DNA of 64,000 nt from Alphaproteobacteria bacterium (GCA_019245415.1 JAFARO010000003.1:372001-436000); one strand, 5' to 3'; shown: positions 36,364 to 45,088, counted from the first letter of the stretch. Notes: generated by a model not told the origin, from the letters alone. Numbers and translations are program-made.

Positions 36364-36897
36364 ATGTCGACACCGTTCTTGGCACAGATCGAGATCTTCT
36401 CGTTCAACTTCGCGCCCAAGGGCTGGGCCCTGTGCAATGGCCAGCTCCTGCCGATCAACCAGAACCAGGCGCTGTTTTCGCTCCTGGGAACGACCTTTGG
36501 CGGCGACGGGCGGGTGAACTTCGCGCTGCCGGACCTGCGCAGCCGCGTGCCGATCGGCATGGGCGCCGGATTCACGCTCGGCGAACGCGGCGGCGAAGAG
36601 GCCCACACGGTCATCATCAGCGAAATGCCGGCCCATACCCACCAATTCGCCGGCAACACGGGCGACGGCACCACGGCGACCCCTGCCAGCAACACCAACT
36701 TGGCCAAGGCCGTCGCATCCGCCAATCCCGGCGGCACCTTCACCATGCAGCTCTACAGCAACGCGAATGGCAATCAGACGATGGCGCCGGGCACGATCAC
36801 CAACACCGGCGGCAGCCAGCCGCACTCCAACCTCATGCCGTATCTATGCCTGAGCATGTGCATTGCTCTGCAGGGAATCTTCCCCTCGCAGACCTGA
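36364..36897 (+). CDS. Phage tail-collar domain protein, copy 3
   Basis: 177 aa, 15 bp after copy 2. PFLAQIEIFSFNFAPKGWAL, CNGQLLPINQNQALFSLLGT, FGGDGRVNFALPDLRSR, MPAHTHQF and ending YLCLSMCIALQGIFPSQT. Closest to copy 2 in the collar; the tip (TNLAKAVASANPGGTFTMQL) differs again. The tight spacing of the three genes implies one transcript and coordinated supply, for example of a heterotrimeric or mixed fibre tip (inference). Confidence 0.9.
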   Translation: MSTPFLAQIEIFSFNFAPKGWALCNGQLLPINQNQALFSLLGTTFGGDGRVNFALPDLRSRVPIGMGAGFTLGERGGEEAHTVIISEMPAHTHQFAGNTGDGTTATPASNTNLAKAVASANPGGTFTMQLYSNANGNQTMAPGTITNTGGSQPHSNLMPYLCLSMCIALQGIFPSQT

Positions 36898-36921
36898 ACG
36901 CACTGCGCGTATAGTTCTACG

Positions 36922-37488
36922 ATGTCCCTGACGGTCGACACGCCGAACGGCCCGTTCACGCTCGCGCGCGAATGCGGCGGCTGTACCTTGTGCTGCAAGG
37001 TGATGCGCGTCGACGAGCCGCTGCACAAGCCGCTGAACGTCTGGTGCGGCCATTGCGTGCTGGGAAAGGGCTGCGGCATCCACGAGTCCCGCCCGCCGGT
37101 GTGCCGAAACTTCCATTGCGTATGGCTGATGGATGCCAGTTTGGGGCCCGAATGGCATCCCGAGCGCTCTCATATGGTTCTGTGGCTCGATCTCGACGGC
37201 CGCAGGCTCAACGTCAATGTGGACGAGAGCCATCCCGATGCGTGGCGCGGCGAGCCCTACTACAGCCAGCTGAAGAGACTGGCCTCGATGGCGCTCTATC
37301 GCGATGGACAGGTCGTGGTGTTCGTGGGGGCGTCGACGTTCGTGATCCTGCCGAACAGACACGTGCCGCTGGGCGACCTCGCAGCGGACGAATATATTTT
37401 CATCGAACGCCTCGCCGATGGCGGTTGGGACGCCCGCAAGGTGGACGAGACCCAGGCCGAGGAACTGCGCCGGAGCGGCCGCGCCTAG
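36922..37488 (+). CDS. YkgJ-family Cys-cluster protein
   Basis: 188 aa. A Cys/His-rich metal-binding cluster at residues 15-68: ECGGCTLCC, WCGHC, KGCGIHESRPPVC, RNFHC. YkgJ proteins chelate Zn or Fe-S; the reaction is unknown. The remaining 120 residues are soluble and include WLDLDGRRLNVNV. A TATAGT box sits 6 bases before the ATG and no Shine-Dalgarno is present. It starts 24 bp after copy 3 and overlaps the convergent DUF6916-like stop by 4 bp. Confidence 0.85.
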   Translation: MSLTVDTPNGPFTLARECGGCTLCCKVMRVDEPLHKPLNVWCGHCVLGKGCGIHESRPPVCRNFHCVWLMDASLGPEWHPERSHMVLWLDLDGRRLNVNVDESHPDAWRGEPYYSQLKRLASMALYRDGQVVVFVGASTFVILPNRHVPLGDLAADEYIFIERLADGGWDARKVDETQAEELRRSGRA

Positions 37489-37778
37489 TTGAAAACGGCT
37501 TGGTAGTCCTGCCATTCGGGTTCGATCGTGTGGATCGGCGTGATGTAGATATTGTATGTCGGCCCATCGTCGAAGGCACAATCGTACAGGCCTTCGGGCA
37601 TGTAGACGTTGAGCTTGGGCGAGCGGAATATCAGGATGAAGGGCTCGCGCTTGGCGCTCTCTATGAATTTCTGCCCCTTGACGATCTTGACCAGCGGCAT
37701 CTCGAATGTCGTGCCGCCGAAACGGACGGTCTTGCCGACCAATGGTTCAAAATGACGCGCTTCCAGAAATTCCGCCAT
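37485..37778 (-). CDS. Small beta-rich protein, DUF6916-like
   Basis: 97 aa: FEPLVGKTVRF, FEMPLVKIVKG, PFILIFRSP, YMPEGLYDCAFDDGPTYNIYITPI. It looks like a compact all-beta protein. I recall a small family (DUF6916) next to tail-collar proteins in other bacteria that has this pattern, but that assignment is from memory and unverified. It is divergent from the GNAT gene and convergent with YkgJ. Confidence 0.62.
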   Translation of the reverse strand: MAEFLEARHFEPLVGKTVRFGGTTFEMPLVKIVKGQKFIESAKREPFILIFRSPKLNVYMPEGLYDCAFDDGPTYNIYITPIHTIEPEWQDYQAVFN

Positions 37779-37858
37779 CTGCCTTGCCCTCGCCTTTGCG
37801 GCGAGATTGCCTCAAGCCCGGGCACGATGGAAGCGCCCACGCCGACGCGGCCCGAGCG

Positions 37859-38377
37859 ATGAGCGAGGCAGTCCGCCGTTACGAAACTGCGCGGGGCAGC
37901 GTGAGCCTGCGCCCCGAACGCGCCAGCGACGAGGCGTTTCTATTCTCGCTCCTGCTCAGTCACGCCGGAAGCCGGCTTCAGGAGGGCGGCATACCAGCGC
38001 AGACGCTAGAGCCCCTGATGCGGATGCAGTTCGCGGCGCAGACGCGGACCTATCGCACGGTCTATCCGAACGCGGTCTTCTCCATAATCGAAGCCGACGG
38101 CGTGCCGATCGGCCGCCTGATCGAGGAGGACGAAGGGGAACGGGTCTACTTCGTCGATTTCGCGCTGCTCCCCGTGCGCCGCGCGCAAGGGCTCGGCACG
38201 GCCTTCATCGAGATTGTTGCCGACGAATGGGGCCGCCGCGGCCGGGCGGCGCGCGTCGAGGTGCGGCCGGACAACGTCGGCTCGCTGCGGCTTTGCGAGA
38301 AACTGGGTTTTGCGCGCATCGGCGAGCACAATGGGCACATCAATCTGTTGCGGGCCGCAAAGGCCGCGACGGAATGA
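37859..38377 (+). CDS. GNAT-family N-acetyltransferase
   Basis: 172 aa from ATG 37859 (MSEAVRRYETARGSVSLRPER). Acetyl-CoA-binding GNAT core: VYFVDFALLPVRRAQGLGTAFIEIVADEW, with the QGLGTA loop, then VEVRPDNVGSLRLCEKLGFARIG. The substrate is unknown. Acyltransferases near tail-collar genes could acylate or mature the tip proteins (inference). The 80-bp gap to the divergent DUF6916-like gene probably holds its promoter. Confidence 0.87.
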   Translation: MSEAVRRYETARGSVSLRPERASDEAFLFSLLLSHAGSRLQEGGIPAQTLEPLMRMQFAAQTRTYRTVYPNAVFSIIEADGVPIGRLIEEDEGERVYFVDFALLPVRRAQGLGTAFIEIVADEWGRRGRAARVEVRPDNVGSLRLCEKLGFARIGEHNGHINLLRAAKAATE

Positions 38378-38443
38378 GGATGCGGCTCGACGGGCCCGTG
38401 CGTAAGCAAAAGTCGATTTCCGCCGGCAAGCGCCCTAAGCGGC

Positions 38444-38695
38444 CTAGATCTTCGGGTCCTCACGCCGGTGCGCGCGATCGATGGCCTGCTGCAGAGCACC
38501 GTCCAGCTTCGCATATTCGAGGATGACTTTTTCGGAATGAACGTCGTGGACGGACGAGAACGGCACGACGAAGTCGCCGGCATTTTCGATGTAGATGACG
38601 AGCTCCGCAGGCCGCACGTGGCGCACAGCCCCGAATGCATGGGCTCCGTCCCGAATGAAAACGTCGAAGCCCTCGCGCACGCGCTCTTCGAACAT
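38444..38695 (-). CDS. Small conserved protein, PRC-barrel-like
   Basis: 83 aa from ATG 38695, chosen because AGAGGAG lies 7 bases upstream; an in-frame ATG at 38776 would overlap the upstream gene by 17 bp. The strand pattern (FDVFIRDGAHAFGAVRHV, ELVIYIENAGDFVVPFSSV, EKVILEYAKL) resembles a PRC barrel, a fold known in metabolism and RNA processing. Function unknown. Confidence 0.6.
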   Translation of the reverse strand: MFEERVREGFDVFIRDGAHAFGAVRHVRPAELVIYIENAGDFVVPFSSVHDVHSEKVILEYAKLDGALQQAIDRAHRREDPKI

Positions 38696-38759
38696 TGCTA
38701 GCTCCTCTGCCGGATCGCAACGATAACGCCCGTGGCCGGTTCCCGTGCTTCCGAACGCT

Positions 38760-39305
38760 TCAATAGGGATTTCCATAGCGCAGGACCTTGGCGAGGTCTT
38801 TGCCCCGGATCGTGCCGACGGAGTGGTATGCCAGGCCCCAGGAGTCGATCGACGACATGTCGGGGAACATGCAGGTCTCGAGCACGTCGTTCGGATCGCT
38901 GTCGAGCACCCAGCCTCCGCCCGAGGCATTGATGCCGCCGAAAAGATCGCTGCCGCCGAGCAACGTGCAATAGCACGATGCGGGATTGCCGTTGCACGAT
39001 CCGAGCTGGACCTGGCCGTAATAGGCAAGAGCCGCCAGACTTGGCTTCGGGGTGAACAGCGTGGAAAGCAGCACATTGATCTGGCTACCGTCCTTGCTTG
39101 AGGTGAATTGGCAGAACTCCGCCTTGTGCGCGAGCACCAGCGGATTGCCTCCGTTGGTGCCGAATTCCGGAATACGGGTCTGAACCACCCCGCCCTTCTT
39201 GATACAATAGGCGGCCGCGTCGCCGCTGCCGGTGTCCTGCGCCTGCGCCCCGCCGGCTGCGCCCAGCGCTACCGCGACGGCCAAAATCATTGCCTTGATA
39301 TACAT
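38760..39305 (-). CDS. Secreted Cys-rich protein
   Basis: 181 aa from ATG 39305 with ribosome site GACAGGAGAGAG. Signal peptide to about residue 23 (GGAQAQ). The mature protein has a block AAAYCIKKGGVVQTRIPEFG followed by HKAEFCQF, similar to the small DUF333 (haemolysin-associated) domain with its paired Cys and GGV. Then come a beta-rich part with three more Cys (GSCNGNPASCYCTLL) and a Gly/Asp-rich end. No function known. Confidence 0.7.
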   Translation of the reverse strand: MYIKAMILAVAVALGAAGGAQAQDTGSGDAAAYCIKKGGVVQTRIPEFGTNGGNPLVLAHKAEFCQFTSSKDGSQINVLLSTLFTPKPSLAALAYYGQVQLGSCNGNPASCYCTLLGGSDLFGGINASGGGWVLDSDPNDVLETCMFPDMSSIDSWGLAYHSVGTIRGKDLAKVLRYGNPY

Positions 39306-39405
39306 TGAGCTCTCTCCTGTCCTGCCGCAACCTCGCACGCACCGGTCGCGATTCCAAGGGCGTGGCGCCATTGCCCGATTGCCTTGCTGTTGTTACAGCC
39401 TGCAC

Positions 39406-40191
39406 ATGGCCCGGATTTGCATTGTGGGAGATTCGCACGTCGCCGCGCTGAAGCAAGGCTGGAACGAAATTTGTAACGAGTTTCCTTCGGTGGAAATGAC
39501 GTTCTTTGCGGCAATTCGTGCGGCGCTGGCCGATTTCGCGCTTTGTGACGGCAAGCTGGTAGCGACCAGCGCGCTTCTTAGAAATCGCATTCTTCAAACC
39601 TCGCAAGGCAAGACCGAAATTACGGGCGATTACGATGCCTATCTGTGTTCGGGCTTTGACGTCAGCTTCTTGCCTGCGGGGACCATCTTCAAGAAGAATT
39701 GGTACAAAGGTGGTCAAGACCAGAACGCTGAGCGCGCCTGCGATATCGCCCTGGACGCGCATTTCCGGCAGACGGAGGCGGCTGCTTTTCTTCTAAAGCT
39801 GCGGCGGATCACCGATGCTCCGGTGCTTTTCATAGGCCAGCCCTATCGCGCTCCGGAGCGCGTGGCCAAATGGACGAGCTGGTGTCCGTCGCCTGAGACT
39901 CAGCGCCATCTTTCCGCGCTTTACGCGACGGCCTTGGACCGGACGCTGAGGGACCTCTGCAACGCTCGCTTTCTGCAGCAACCTGCCGAAACCCTCGACC
40001 AGGATCTGCCTCTCGCGACCGCCGATCGGTTTTTCCGCGGTGCAGCACGCGCTTACGCGCCGCTCGATGGTCAGGAGGACCGCACACACACAGGCGCTGC
40101 CTATGGCGCAATCGTACTGAAGGCGGCGCTGAAGCAGTTGGAGATCGGCCCGGAGAATCTTACGTCGGCGGGCGATCGCGCGACGCAATGA
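39406..40191 (+). CDS. SGNH-hydrolase-like protein
   Basis: 261 aa from ATG 39406. Starts with IVGDSHVAALKQGW (GDSH at 8-11), which resembles block I of SGNH/GDSL hydrolases, with Ser10 as candidate nucleophile. A late DRTHTGAAYG resembles block V (D-x-x-H). The rest is helical with PVLFIGQPYRAPERVA in the middle. Substrate unknown; capsule or O-antigen esterases have similar starts. It overlaps the convergent small membrane gene by 32 bp. Codon GC looks somewhat lower than its neighbours'. Confidence 0.7.
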   Translation: MARICIVGDSHVAALKQGWNEICNEFPSVEMTFFAAIRAALADFALCDGKLVATSALLRNRILQTSQGKTEITGDYDAYLCSGFDVSFLPAGTIFKKNWYKGGQDQNAERACDIALDAHFRQTEAAAFLLKLRRITDAPVLFIGQPYRAPERVAKWTSWCPSPETQRHLSALYATALDRTLRDLCNARFLQQPAETLDQDLPLATADRFFRGAARAYAPLDGQEDRTHTGAAYGAIVLKAALKQLEIGPENLTSAGDRATQ

Positions 40192-40408
40192 TCCGTCGCA
40201 TGCGGCGATCTTCGCGCGCATCGCTGATGGCAAGCACAGCGTGCAAAACGCCGATGCCCCAGAGAAGAAATCCGGCATGGTGGAATATGATGGTGATCCA
40301 GCAGACGATGGAGAGGATGTAGAGAACGAAATTCGCCAACGCCTGGAACGGCTTACCCGCAAGGAGCAAAGCCAGCGGCGAACAGAAAAAGCCGATCAGG
40401 TAGAGCAT
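40160..40408 (-). CDS. Small membrane protein
   Basis: 82 aa from ATG 40408 with two membrane helices (LIGFFCSPLALLLAGKPFQALANFVLYILSIVCWITIIFH) and a basic tail (AREDRRMRRIIASRD). The helix-turn-helix layout resembles the YqaE/Pmp3 family, though the match is not firm. It lies 34 bp after the HIT gene on the same strand and may be co-transcribed. Confidence 0.62.
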   Translation of the reverse strand: MLYLIGFFCSPLALLLAGKPFQALANFVLYILSIVCWITIIFHHAGFLLWGIGVLHAVLAISDAREDRRMRRIIASRDRPPT

Positions 40409-40442
40409 CGTACCTGCGACATGGGGTGGGCTTGGGGCCTTG

Positions 40443-40856
40443 TCAAAGGGCTGCACGGATACGGGCGGCGATGGGCTCCAGCGTCTCCGGCTTGACCATG
40501 CCGCGGCCGTGCAGCTGAAGATTGAGGCCCTCGCCCCGGGGCAACACATGGAAATGAACGTGAGGGATGCTCTGTCCCGCGGCAGCACCGTTCAGCTGCA
40601 CCAACATGATACCTGGCGCCGCGAGCGCCTTTTTGACGGCACGCGCGACCTTTTGCGTTGTCTGGATCAGTGCCGACGCGCCTTGCGGCGAAAGATCGAG
40701 AATGCCTTCAGCCGGCTCCTTCGTGATGACGAGCGTATGGCCTTCGGTCGAGGGCATGATGTCCATGAAGGCGAGCGTGAGGTCGTCTTCATAAACCGGC
40801 ATCTTCGGGAGCTCGCCGCGCAGAATCTTCGCGAAGATGTTGTCGGTATCGTACAT
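40443..40856 (-). CDS. HIT-family nucleotide-binding protein
   Basis: 137 aa. The histidine triad is HVHFHV at 99-104 (His99, His101, His103), preceded by the IFAKILRGELP N-terminal helix and FMDIMPSTEGHTLVI. HIT proteins hydrolyse nucleotide phosphoramidates or nucleotidyl-lysine conjugates; HinT-like in length. It follows the DUF482 gene on the same strand after 84 bp. Confidence 0.93.
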   Translation of the reverse strand: MYDTDNIFAKILRGELPKMPVYEDDLTLAFMDIMPSTEGHTLVITKEPAEGILDLSPQGASALIQTTQKVARAVKKALAAPGIMLVQLNGAAAGQSIPHVHFHVLPRGEGLNLQLHGRGMVKPETLEPIAARIRAAL

Positions 40857-40940
40857 GAGAACCTCGTCCTGGCCGAATGAAGAGCGTAGCGGGCTGCAGC
40901 GCGAGCGTACAGACGAACGAAAACTCTCAAACCATAAGAG

Positions 40941-42095
40941 CTACCCGGGTTTCCGGAACGGGCCGTGCTCTGCAAGGTCCTCGATCTGAGCGGCTACGGC
41001 CTCGCGCTCGCGCTTGAGATAGTCGTCGACCGCGCGACGCAAGCCCGGATGCGAGATGTAGTGGGCGCTGTAGGTGGGCACCGGCAGGTAGCCGCGCAGC
41101 AGTTTATGCGCGCCTTGTGCGCCGGCCTCCACTTTCTTCAGGCCCTTCGCAATAGCGAATTCGACGGCCTGGTAATAACAGGTCTCGAAGTGGAGGAACG
41201 GCACGAACTCGGTGCAGCCCCAATTGCGACCGTACAATGTGCCCGCGTCCATGAAATTCAGGGCACCGGCGATCGTCCGTCCGTCACGCCTCGCCATCAC
41301 CAGCAGAACCTGGTTCGCCATCGAGGCACCGATCCTGCTGAAGAAGTCCCGCGTCAAATAGGGGTGTCCCCACTTGCGGCCGCCGGTGTCCATGTAAAAT
41401 TCGAAGAACTGGTCCCAGTGCGCCTCGGTAAGGTCACTGCCGCTGAGCCAGTCGAATGCCACGCCGGCGGCGCGGACACCCTCGCGTTCCTTGCGCAGAT
41501 TTTTGCGCTTCGAGGATGACAGCGCGGCCAGGAAATCGTCGAAGGTCTTGTAGCCGCGATTGTGCCAGTGGAATTGTTGATCGGTGCGAAGCAGATATCC
41601 GGCCTCGCCGGCCGCGCCCCATTCCGCTTCCGTGAGAAACGTCACATGCAGCGAAGACGCCTCGAGCTGTGCCACCGCCGCCGGTCCCGCAGCGATCAAG
41701 GCCGCTTGCGCCGCGGGATTGCGGACAAGAAAGCGTCGCCCCGTCACCGGCGTGAACGGCACGCTCGCCTGTAGCTTGGGATAGTAATCGCCGCCCGCGC
41801 GCTCCAGTGCATCGGCCCAGGCATGGTCGAAGACATATTCGCCCTGGCTGTGGCTCTTGAGATAGAGCGGCAGGATGCCGTCGATGGCGCCGTCGCGCTC
41901 GACGACCAGGTGCAAGGGCCGCCAGCCGGTCTTGGCAGTGGCCGAGCCGCTCTCCTCCGCCGCCTCGAAGAATTCGTAGCGCGTGAAAGGATTCGGCAGT
42001 GCGGCATTTTCTGGATTGGCGCACGCATTCCAGTTCGCCCGGCCGATGCGCGCGGCAGGTCCCACAAGACGCGCGGTGAACTCGGATGCCGTCAC
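40941..42095 (-). CDS. DUF482/GNAT peptidogalycan-type acyltransferase
   Basis: 384 aa from GTG 42095, whose TGA-overlap (GTGA) with the ridA stop fixes the start. Features of the DUF482 family (double GNAT fold, FemAB-like): NPFTRYEFFEAAEESGSA, LYLKSHSQGEYVFDHAWADA, SSSKRKNLRKERE, FEFYMDTGGRKWGHPYLTRDFF and GLKKVEAGAQGAHKLLRGY. The family is annotated as cell-envelope related, but no substrate is established. Confidence 0.87.
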   Translation of the reverse strand: MTASEFTARLVGPAARIGRANWNACANPENAALPNPFTRYEFFEAAEESGSATAKTGWRPLHLVVERDGAIDGILPLYLKSHSQGEYVFDHAWADALERAGGDYYPKLQASVPFTPVTGRRFLVRNPAAQAALIAAGPAAVAQLEASSLHVTFLTEAEWGAAGEAGYLLRTDQQFHWHNRGYKTFDDFLAALSSSKRKNLRKEREGVRAAGVAFDWLSGSDLTEAHWDQFFEFYMDTGGRKWGHPYLTRDFFSRIGASMANQVLLVMARRDGRTIAGALNFMDAGTLYGRNWGCTEFVPFLHFETCYYQAVEFAIAKGLKKVEAGAQGAHKLLRGYLPVPTYSAHYISHPGLRRAVDDYLKREREAVAAQIEDLAEHGPFRKPG

Positions 42096-42559
42096 GCGAT
42101 TTCGAATATCGCCTCGACCTCGCAGGCTACGCCGCGCGGCAGCGAGCCGGCACCGACAGCGGCGCGGGCATGGCGGCCGGCCTCGCCGAACACGGCCTGG
42201 AACAGGTCGGAAGCGCCATTGGCCACCTCCGGATGCTGCGTGAAATCGGGCACCGCGTTGACGAAGACCGTCACCTTCACGCAGCGCCGCACGCGGTCGA
42301 GATCGCCGCTGCACGCCGCCTTCACTTGCGCGATGACGTTGATGGCGCAGAGCCTCGCGGCCGCCTTGCCGTCGTCCAGCGAAATATTTTCCCCGACCTT
42401 GCCGACATATTCGAGGCCGTTGCGACCGAGCGTCACCTGACCGGAGACATGGACGAGGTTGCCGGAGGTGACAGTCGGGACATAGCTCGCCACGGGCGCC
42501 GGCGGCGCGGGCAGTTCGATGCCGAGTTCCTTCAGGCGTGCTTCAATCTTGCCGGCCAT
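42092..42559 (-). CDS. RidA/YjgF-family protein
   Basis: 155 aa. Reactive-imine deaminase family: SGNLVHVSGQVTLGRNG, AARLCAINVIAQVKAACSGDLDRVRRCVKVTVFVNAVPDF, and a C-terminal GSLPRGVACEVEAIFEI. This is the longer form with an N-terminal extension of about 30 residues (IEARLKELGIELPAP), typical of a RidA subgroup. RidA hydrolyses 2-aminoacrylate and related imines made by PLP enzymes. First gene of a run ridA-DUF482-HIT; divergent from aguA with about 70 bp between. Confidence 0.9.
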   Translation of the reverse strand: MAGKIEARLKELGIELPAPPAPVASYVPTVTSGNLVHVSGQVTLGRNGLEYVGKVGENISLDDGKAAARLCAINVIAQVKAACSGDLDRVRRCVKVTVFVNAVPDFTQHPEVANGASDLFQAVFGEAGRHARAAVGAGSLPRGVACEVEAIFEIA

Positions 42560-42628
42560 GCGTTCTCCTGTCCGAATGCGAGTGGCGCAAGCTATCGTGC
42601 CGGAGCGCGCCGCGCTATAGAAACGGGA

Positions 42629-43681
42629 ATGAGCGAGCGCCTCGACGCCGACCAGCCCTGCCCCGTCCGCGACGGCTTCGTCTGGCCGGCGGAATGGGCG
42701 CCGCACGCGCGAACCTGGATGTGCTGGCCGTGCCGCATCGAAGTGTGGAACGGACCGGAAGGCTTGCTGCGCGCCAAGCAGGCATTCGCCCGCGTGGCGC
42801 GGGCGATCTCGAGCTTCGAGCCCGTCACGATGGCGGTGCGCGCGCAGGATGCGGCAGAAGCCAGGCTCGCCTGTGCCGGCAAGGTCGAGACGTTCGAGGT
42901 TCCGCTCGACGATTCCTGGGCCCGCGACATGGGACCGACATTCCTGCGCGGTCCGGGTGGCGCGCGCGCAGCGGTGCAGTGGCGCTTCAATGCCTGGGGA
43001 AACAAGTATCATCCTTATGCAGAAGATGCGCGGCTCGCCACGCGGATCGCAGGCGCGGCGCAGGCGCGCGTCTATGTGGCGCCGATGATCTGCGAAGGCG
43101 GCGCCATCCACGGCGACGGCGAAGGCACGCTTCTGACGACGGAACAATGCCTGCTGAACGCGAACCGCAATCCCGACCTCACCCGGCAGGACGTGGAAGA
43201 GTGTCTGGCGCTGTTCACCGGCGCGCGGCGGGTGGTCTGGCTGGGCGACGGGTTTTCCGACGAAGAGACCGACGGTCATGTCGACAACATCGCCTGCTTC
43301 GTGGCGCCCGGGCGGGCTGTCGTCGGCATTCCTGCCTTCCGATCGCATCCGGACTACGAGCCGGCATGCGAAGCCGCGCGCCGTCTCGCGGCCGCGCACG
43401 ATGCCGAAGGCCGCGCCATCGAGGTGGTCGAGCTGGAACAACCCCGGCGCACGCGCATGGACGGCAGCGGGCGCCTGCTTCAGGCGAGCTACGTGAACTT
43501 CTATCTCGCCAACGGTGGACTGGTGATGCCGGCCTTCGACGATCCCAACGACGAAAAGGCCCGCGAGGCCCTGGCCGCCTGCTTTCCGGGCCGCGACATC
43601 CTGCAGATCGATGCGCTCGATATTGTCGAAGGCGGCGGCGGCATTCACTGCATCACGCAACAGGAACCCGCGGCTCCGTGA
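42629..43681 (+). CDS. aguA: Agmatine deiminase
   Basis: 350 aa from ATG 42629. Hydrolyses agmatine to N-carbamoylputrescine and ammonia. Peptidyl-arginine-deiminase fold with PLDDSWARDMGPTF, CEGGAIHGDGEGT, DGHVDNIACFV, and the catalytic Cys341 in GGIHCITQQEP. The length fits AguA. The start has a CTATAG box 8 bases upstream and no Shine-Dalgarno. It is followed by an MFS transporter and, past a GxxExxY gene, by aguB. Confidence 0.94.
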   Translation: MSERLDADQPCPVRDGFVWPAEWAPHARTWMCWPCRIEVWNGPEGLLRAKQAFARVARAISSFEPVTMAVRAQDAAEARLACAGKVETFEVPLDDSWARDMGPTFLRGPGGARAAVQWRFNAWGNKYHPYAEDARLATRIAGAAQARVYVAPMICEGGAIHGDGEGTLLTTEQCLLNANRNPDLTRQDVEECLALFTGARRVVWLGDGFSDEETDGHVDNIACFVAPGRAVVGIPAFRSHPDYEPACEAARRLAAAHDAEGRAIEVVELEQPRRTRMDGSGRLLQASYVNFYLANGGLVMPAFDDPNDEKAREALAACFPGRDILQIDALDIVEGGGGIHCITQQEPAAP

Positions 43682-43757
43682 ACAGGACATTCAGCGCGGC
43701 CAACGCGCGCATTGCAGCCTTTCAACGCTTCACCATCAGCAGGGGCACCCTTCCGAC

Positions 43758-45056
43758 ATGAGCGACACCGCCAAGGCCGAACAGCCTGCCAGTACCGCCA
43801 GCATCTTCGCCTATTTCACGCCGCTCACCTTTCTGGTCTACCTGGTGATGCCGCATGGCTATCTGCTCGATTTCGCCACCGCCTTCATGCTCAAGGACCA
43901 GCTCCATCTCAATCCGGAGCAGGTCTCCACGTTCAGGCTGCTGACAGCCATCCCCGTCTATCTTTCCGTGGTGTTCGGACTGACGCGCGATCTATGGAAT
44001 CCGCTGGGCATGCGCGACCGCGGCTATTTCCTCATCTTCGCGCCGCTGACGGCGATCGTCTTTCTTTGGATGGCTTACGCGAATCTCACTTACTCCAGCC
44101 TGTTTTTCGGCATGCTGTTGGTGATGTTTTTCTGGCGCTTCGTCGCCGCGGCGCAGTGGGCGCTGCTGGCATTGGTCGGCCAGGAGCAGTTGATGTCCGG
44201 CCGCCTGAGCGCGCTATGGAACATTGTCGCCAGCATCCCCTACATCGTCGGCGCCTTCGCTTCAGGCTGGATCGCCCAGCACCTTCTGCCCCACCAGACC
44301 TTTCTGCTGATGATGGTGCTGTCCCTGGCGATGGCGGCCTTCGCGCTGTGGAAGCCGCGCGCGGTGTTCTCCCATGCCTATGACAAACCACAGGCCAAGG
44401 GCAGCGATCTGATCGGCGACATCAAGCGTCTCGTCCGCCACCGCGCCGCCTATCCGGCGGTGCTGATCATGTTCATGTTCCAGTTCGCGCCAGGCTCCAA
44501 CACGCCGCTGCAGTTCTATCTCACCAACAAGCTGCACGCCTCCAACGCGGTCTATGGCGAATATTACGCGATCTTCGCTGCGGCCTTCATCCCGATATTT
44601 TTTCTCTATGGCTGGCTGTGCAAGCGCTATTCGCTGAAAACCCTTTTGTGGTGGGGCACCGTCATCACCGTGCCGCAGCTGATGCCGCTCGCCTTCGTCC
44701 ACTCCGCCGAGCAGGCGCTGTGGCTGGCGCTTCCCATCGGCATGATGGGCGGCGTCGCCGCCGCGGCCTATTACGACCTCGCCATGCGCTCCTGCCCCCC
44801 GGGGCTGCAAGGCACCTTGATGATGATGGTCGACGGCATGTTCCTGCTCTCCTATCGGGGCGGCGATTGGCTCGGCTCCTTGATCTACAACAGCAGCCCG
44901 CAATACGGCTTCCTCTATTGTGCGCTGGCGACAACCGCGGTCTATGCTCTCATCCTGCCGGTGCTGCTCCTGATCCCGAGGGCGCTGATCGCCACCGCCG
45001 ACGGCGAGGCCAATCCGGCGCTGGAAGGCCTATCGCCGACACGCGAGCCCGCATAA
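43758..45056 (+). CDS. MFS transporter in the agmatine cluster
   Basis: 432 aa from ATG 43758 with about 12 membrane helices (FLVYLVMPHGYLLDFATAF at the start, then LLLIPRALIATADGE at the end). Loop features are RDLWNPLGMRDRGYF and WALLALVGQEQLMSGRLSALWN. The position between aguA and aguB suggests import of agmatine or export of putrescine, but nothing in the sequence shows the substrate. Confidence 0.82.
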   Translation: MSDTAKAEQPASTASIFAYFTPLTFLVYLVMPHGYLLDFATAFMLKDQLHLNPEQVSTFRLLTAIPVYLSVVFGLTRDLWNPLGMRDRGYFLIFAPLTAIVFLWMAYANLTYSSLFFGMLLVMFFWRFVAAAQWALLALVGQEQLMSGRLSALWNIVASIPYIVGAFASGWIAQHLLPHQTFLLMMVLSLAMAAFALWKPRAVFSHAYDKPQAKGSDLIGDIKRLVRHRAAYPAVLIMFMFQFAPGSNTPLQFYLTNKLHASNAVYGEYYAIFAAAFIPIFFLYGWLCKRYSLKTLLWWGTVITVPQLMPLAFVHSAEQALWLALPIGMMGGVAAAAYYDLAMRSCPPGLQGTLMMMVDGMFLLSYRGGDWLGSLIYNSSPQYGFLYCALATTAVYALILPVLLLIPRALIATADGEANPALEGLSPTREPA

Positions 45057-45062
45057 TATTTG

Positions 45063-45088
45063 CACGCGGAGGCGCGGAGACGCGGAGG
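45063..45088. repeat. Left arm of 26-bp inverted repeat
   Basis: Starts CACGCGGAGGCGCGGAGACG and ends CGGAGG, composed of CGCGGAG units. Ends one base before the GxxExxY start codon, so it includes the Shine-Dalgarno. Confidence 0.95.

Noticed and set aside
35208..36897. A prophage or tailocin remnant.
   Set aside because: Only collar-domain proteins are present; there is no sheath, tube, baseplate, holin, lysin, integrase or attachment site in the window.
42600..43690. Extended minus-strand frame opposite aguA continuing into ridA.
   Set aside because: RidA has a clear start at 42559. The upstream extension is the complement of aguA.
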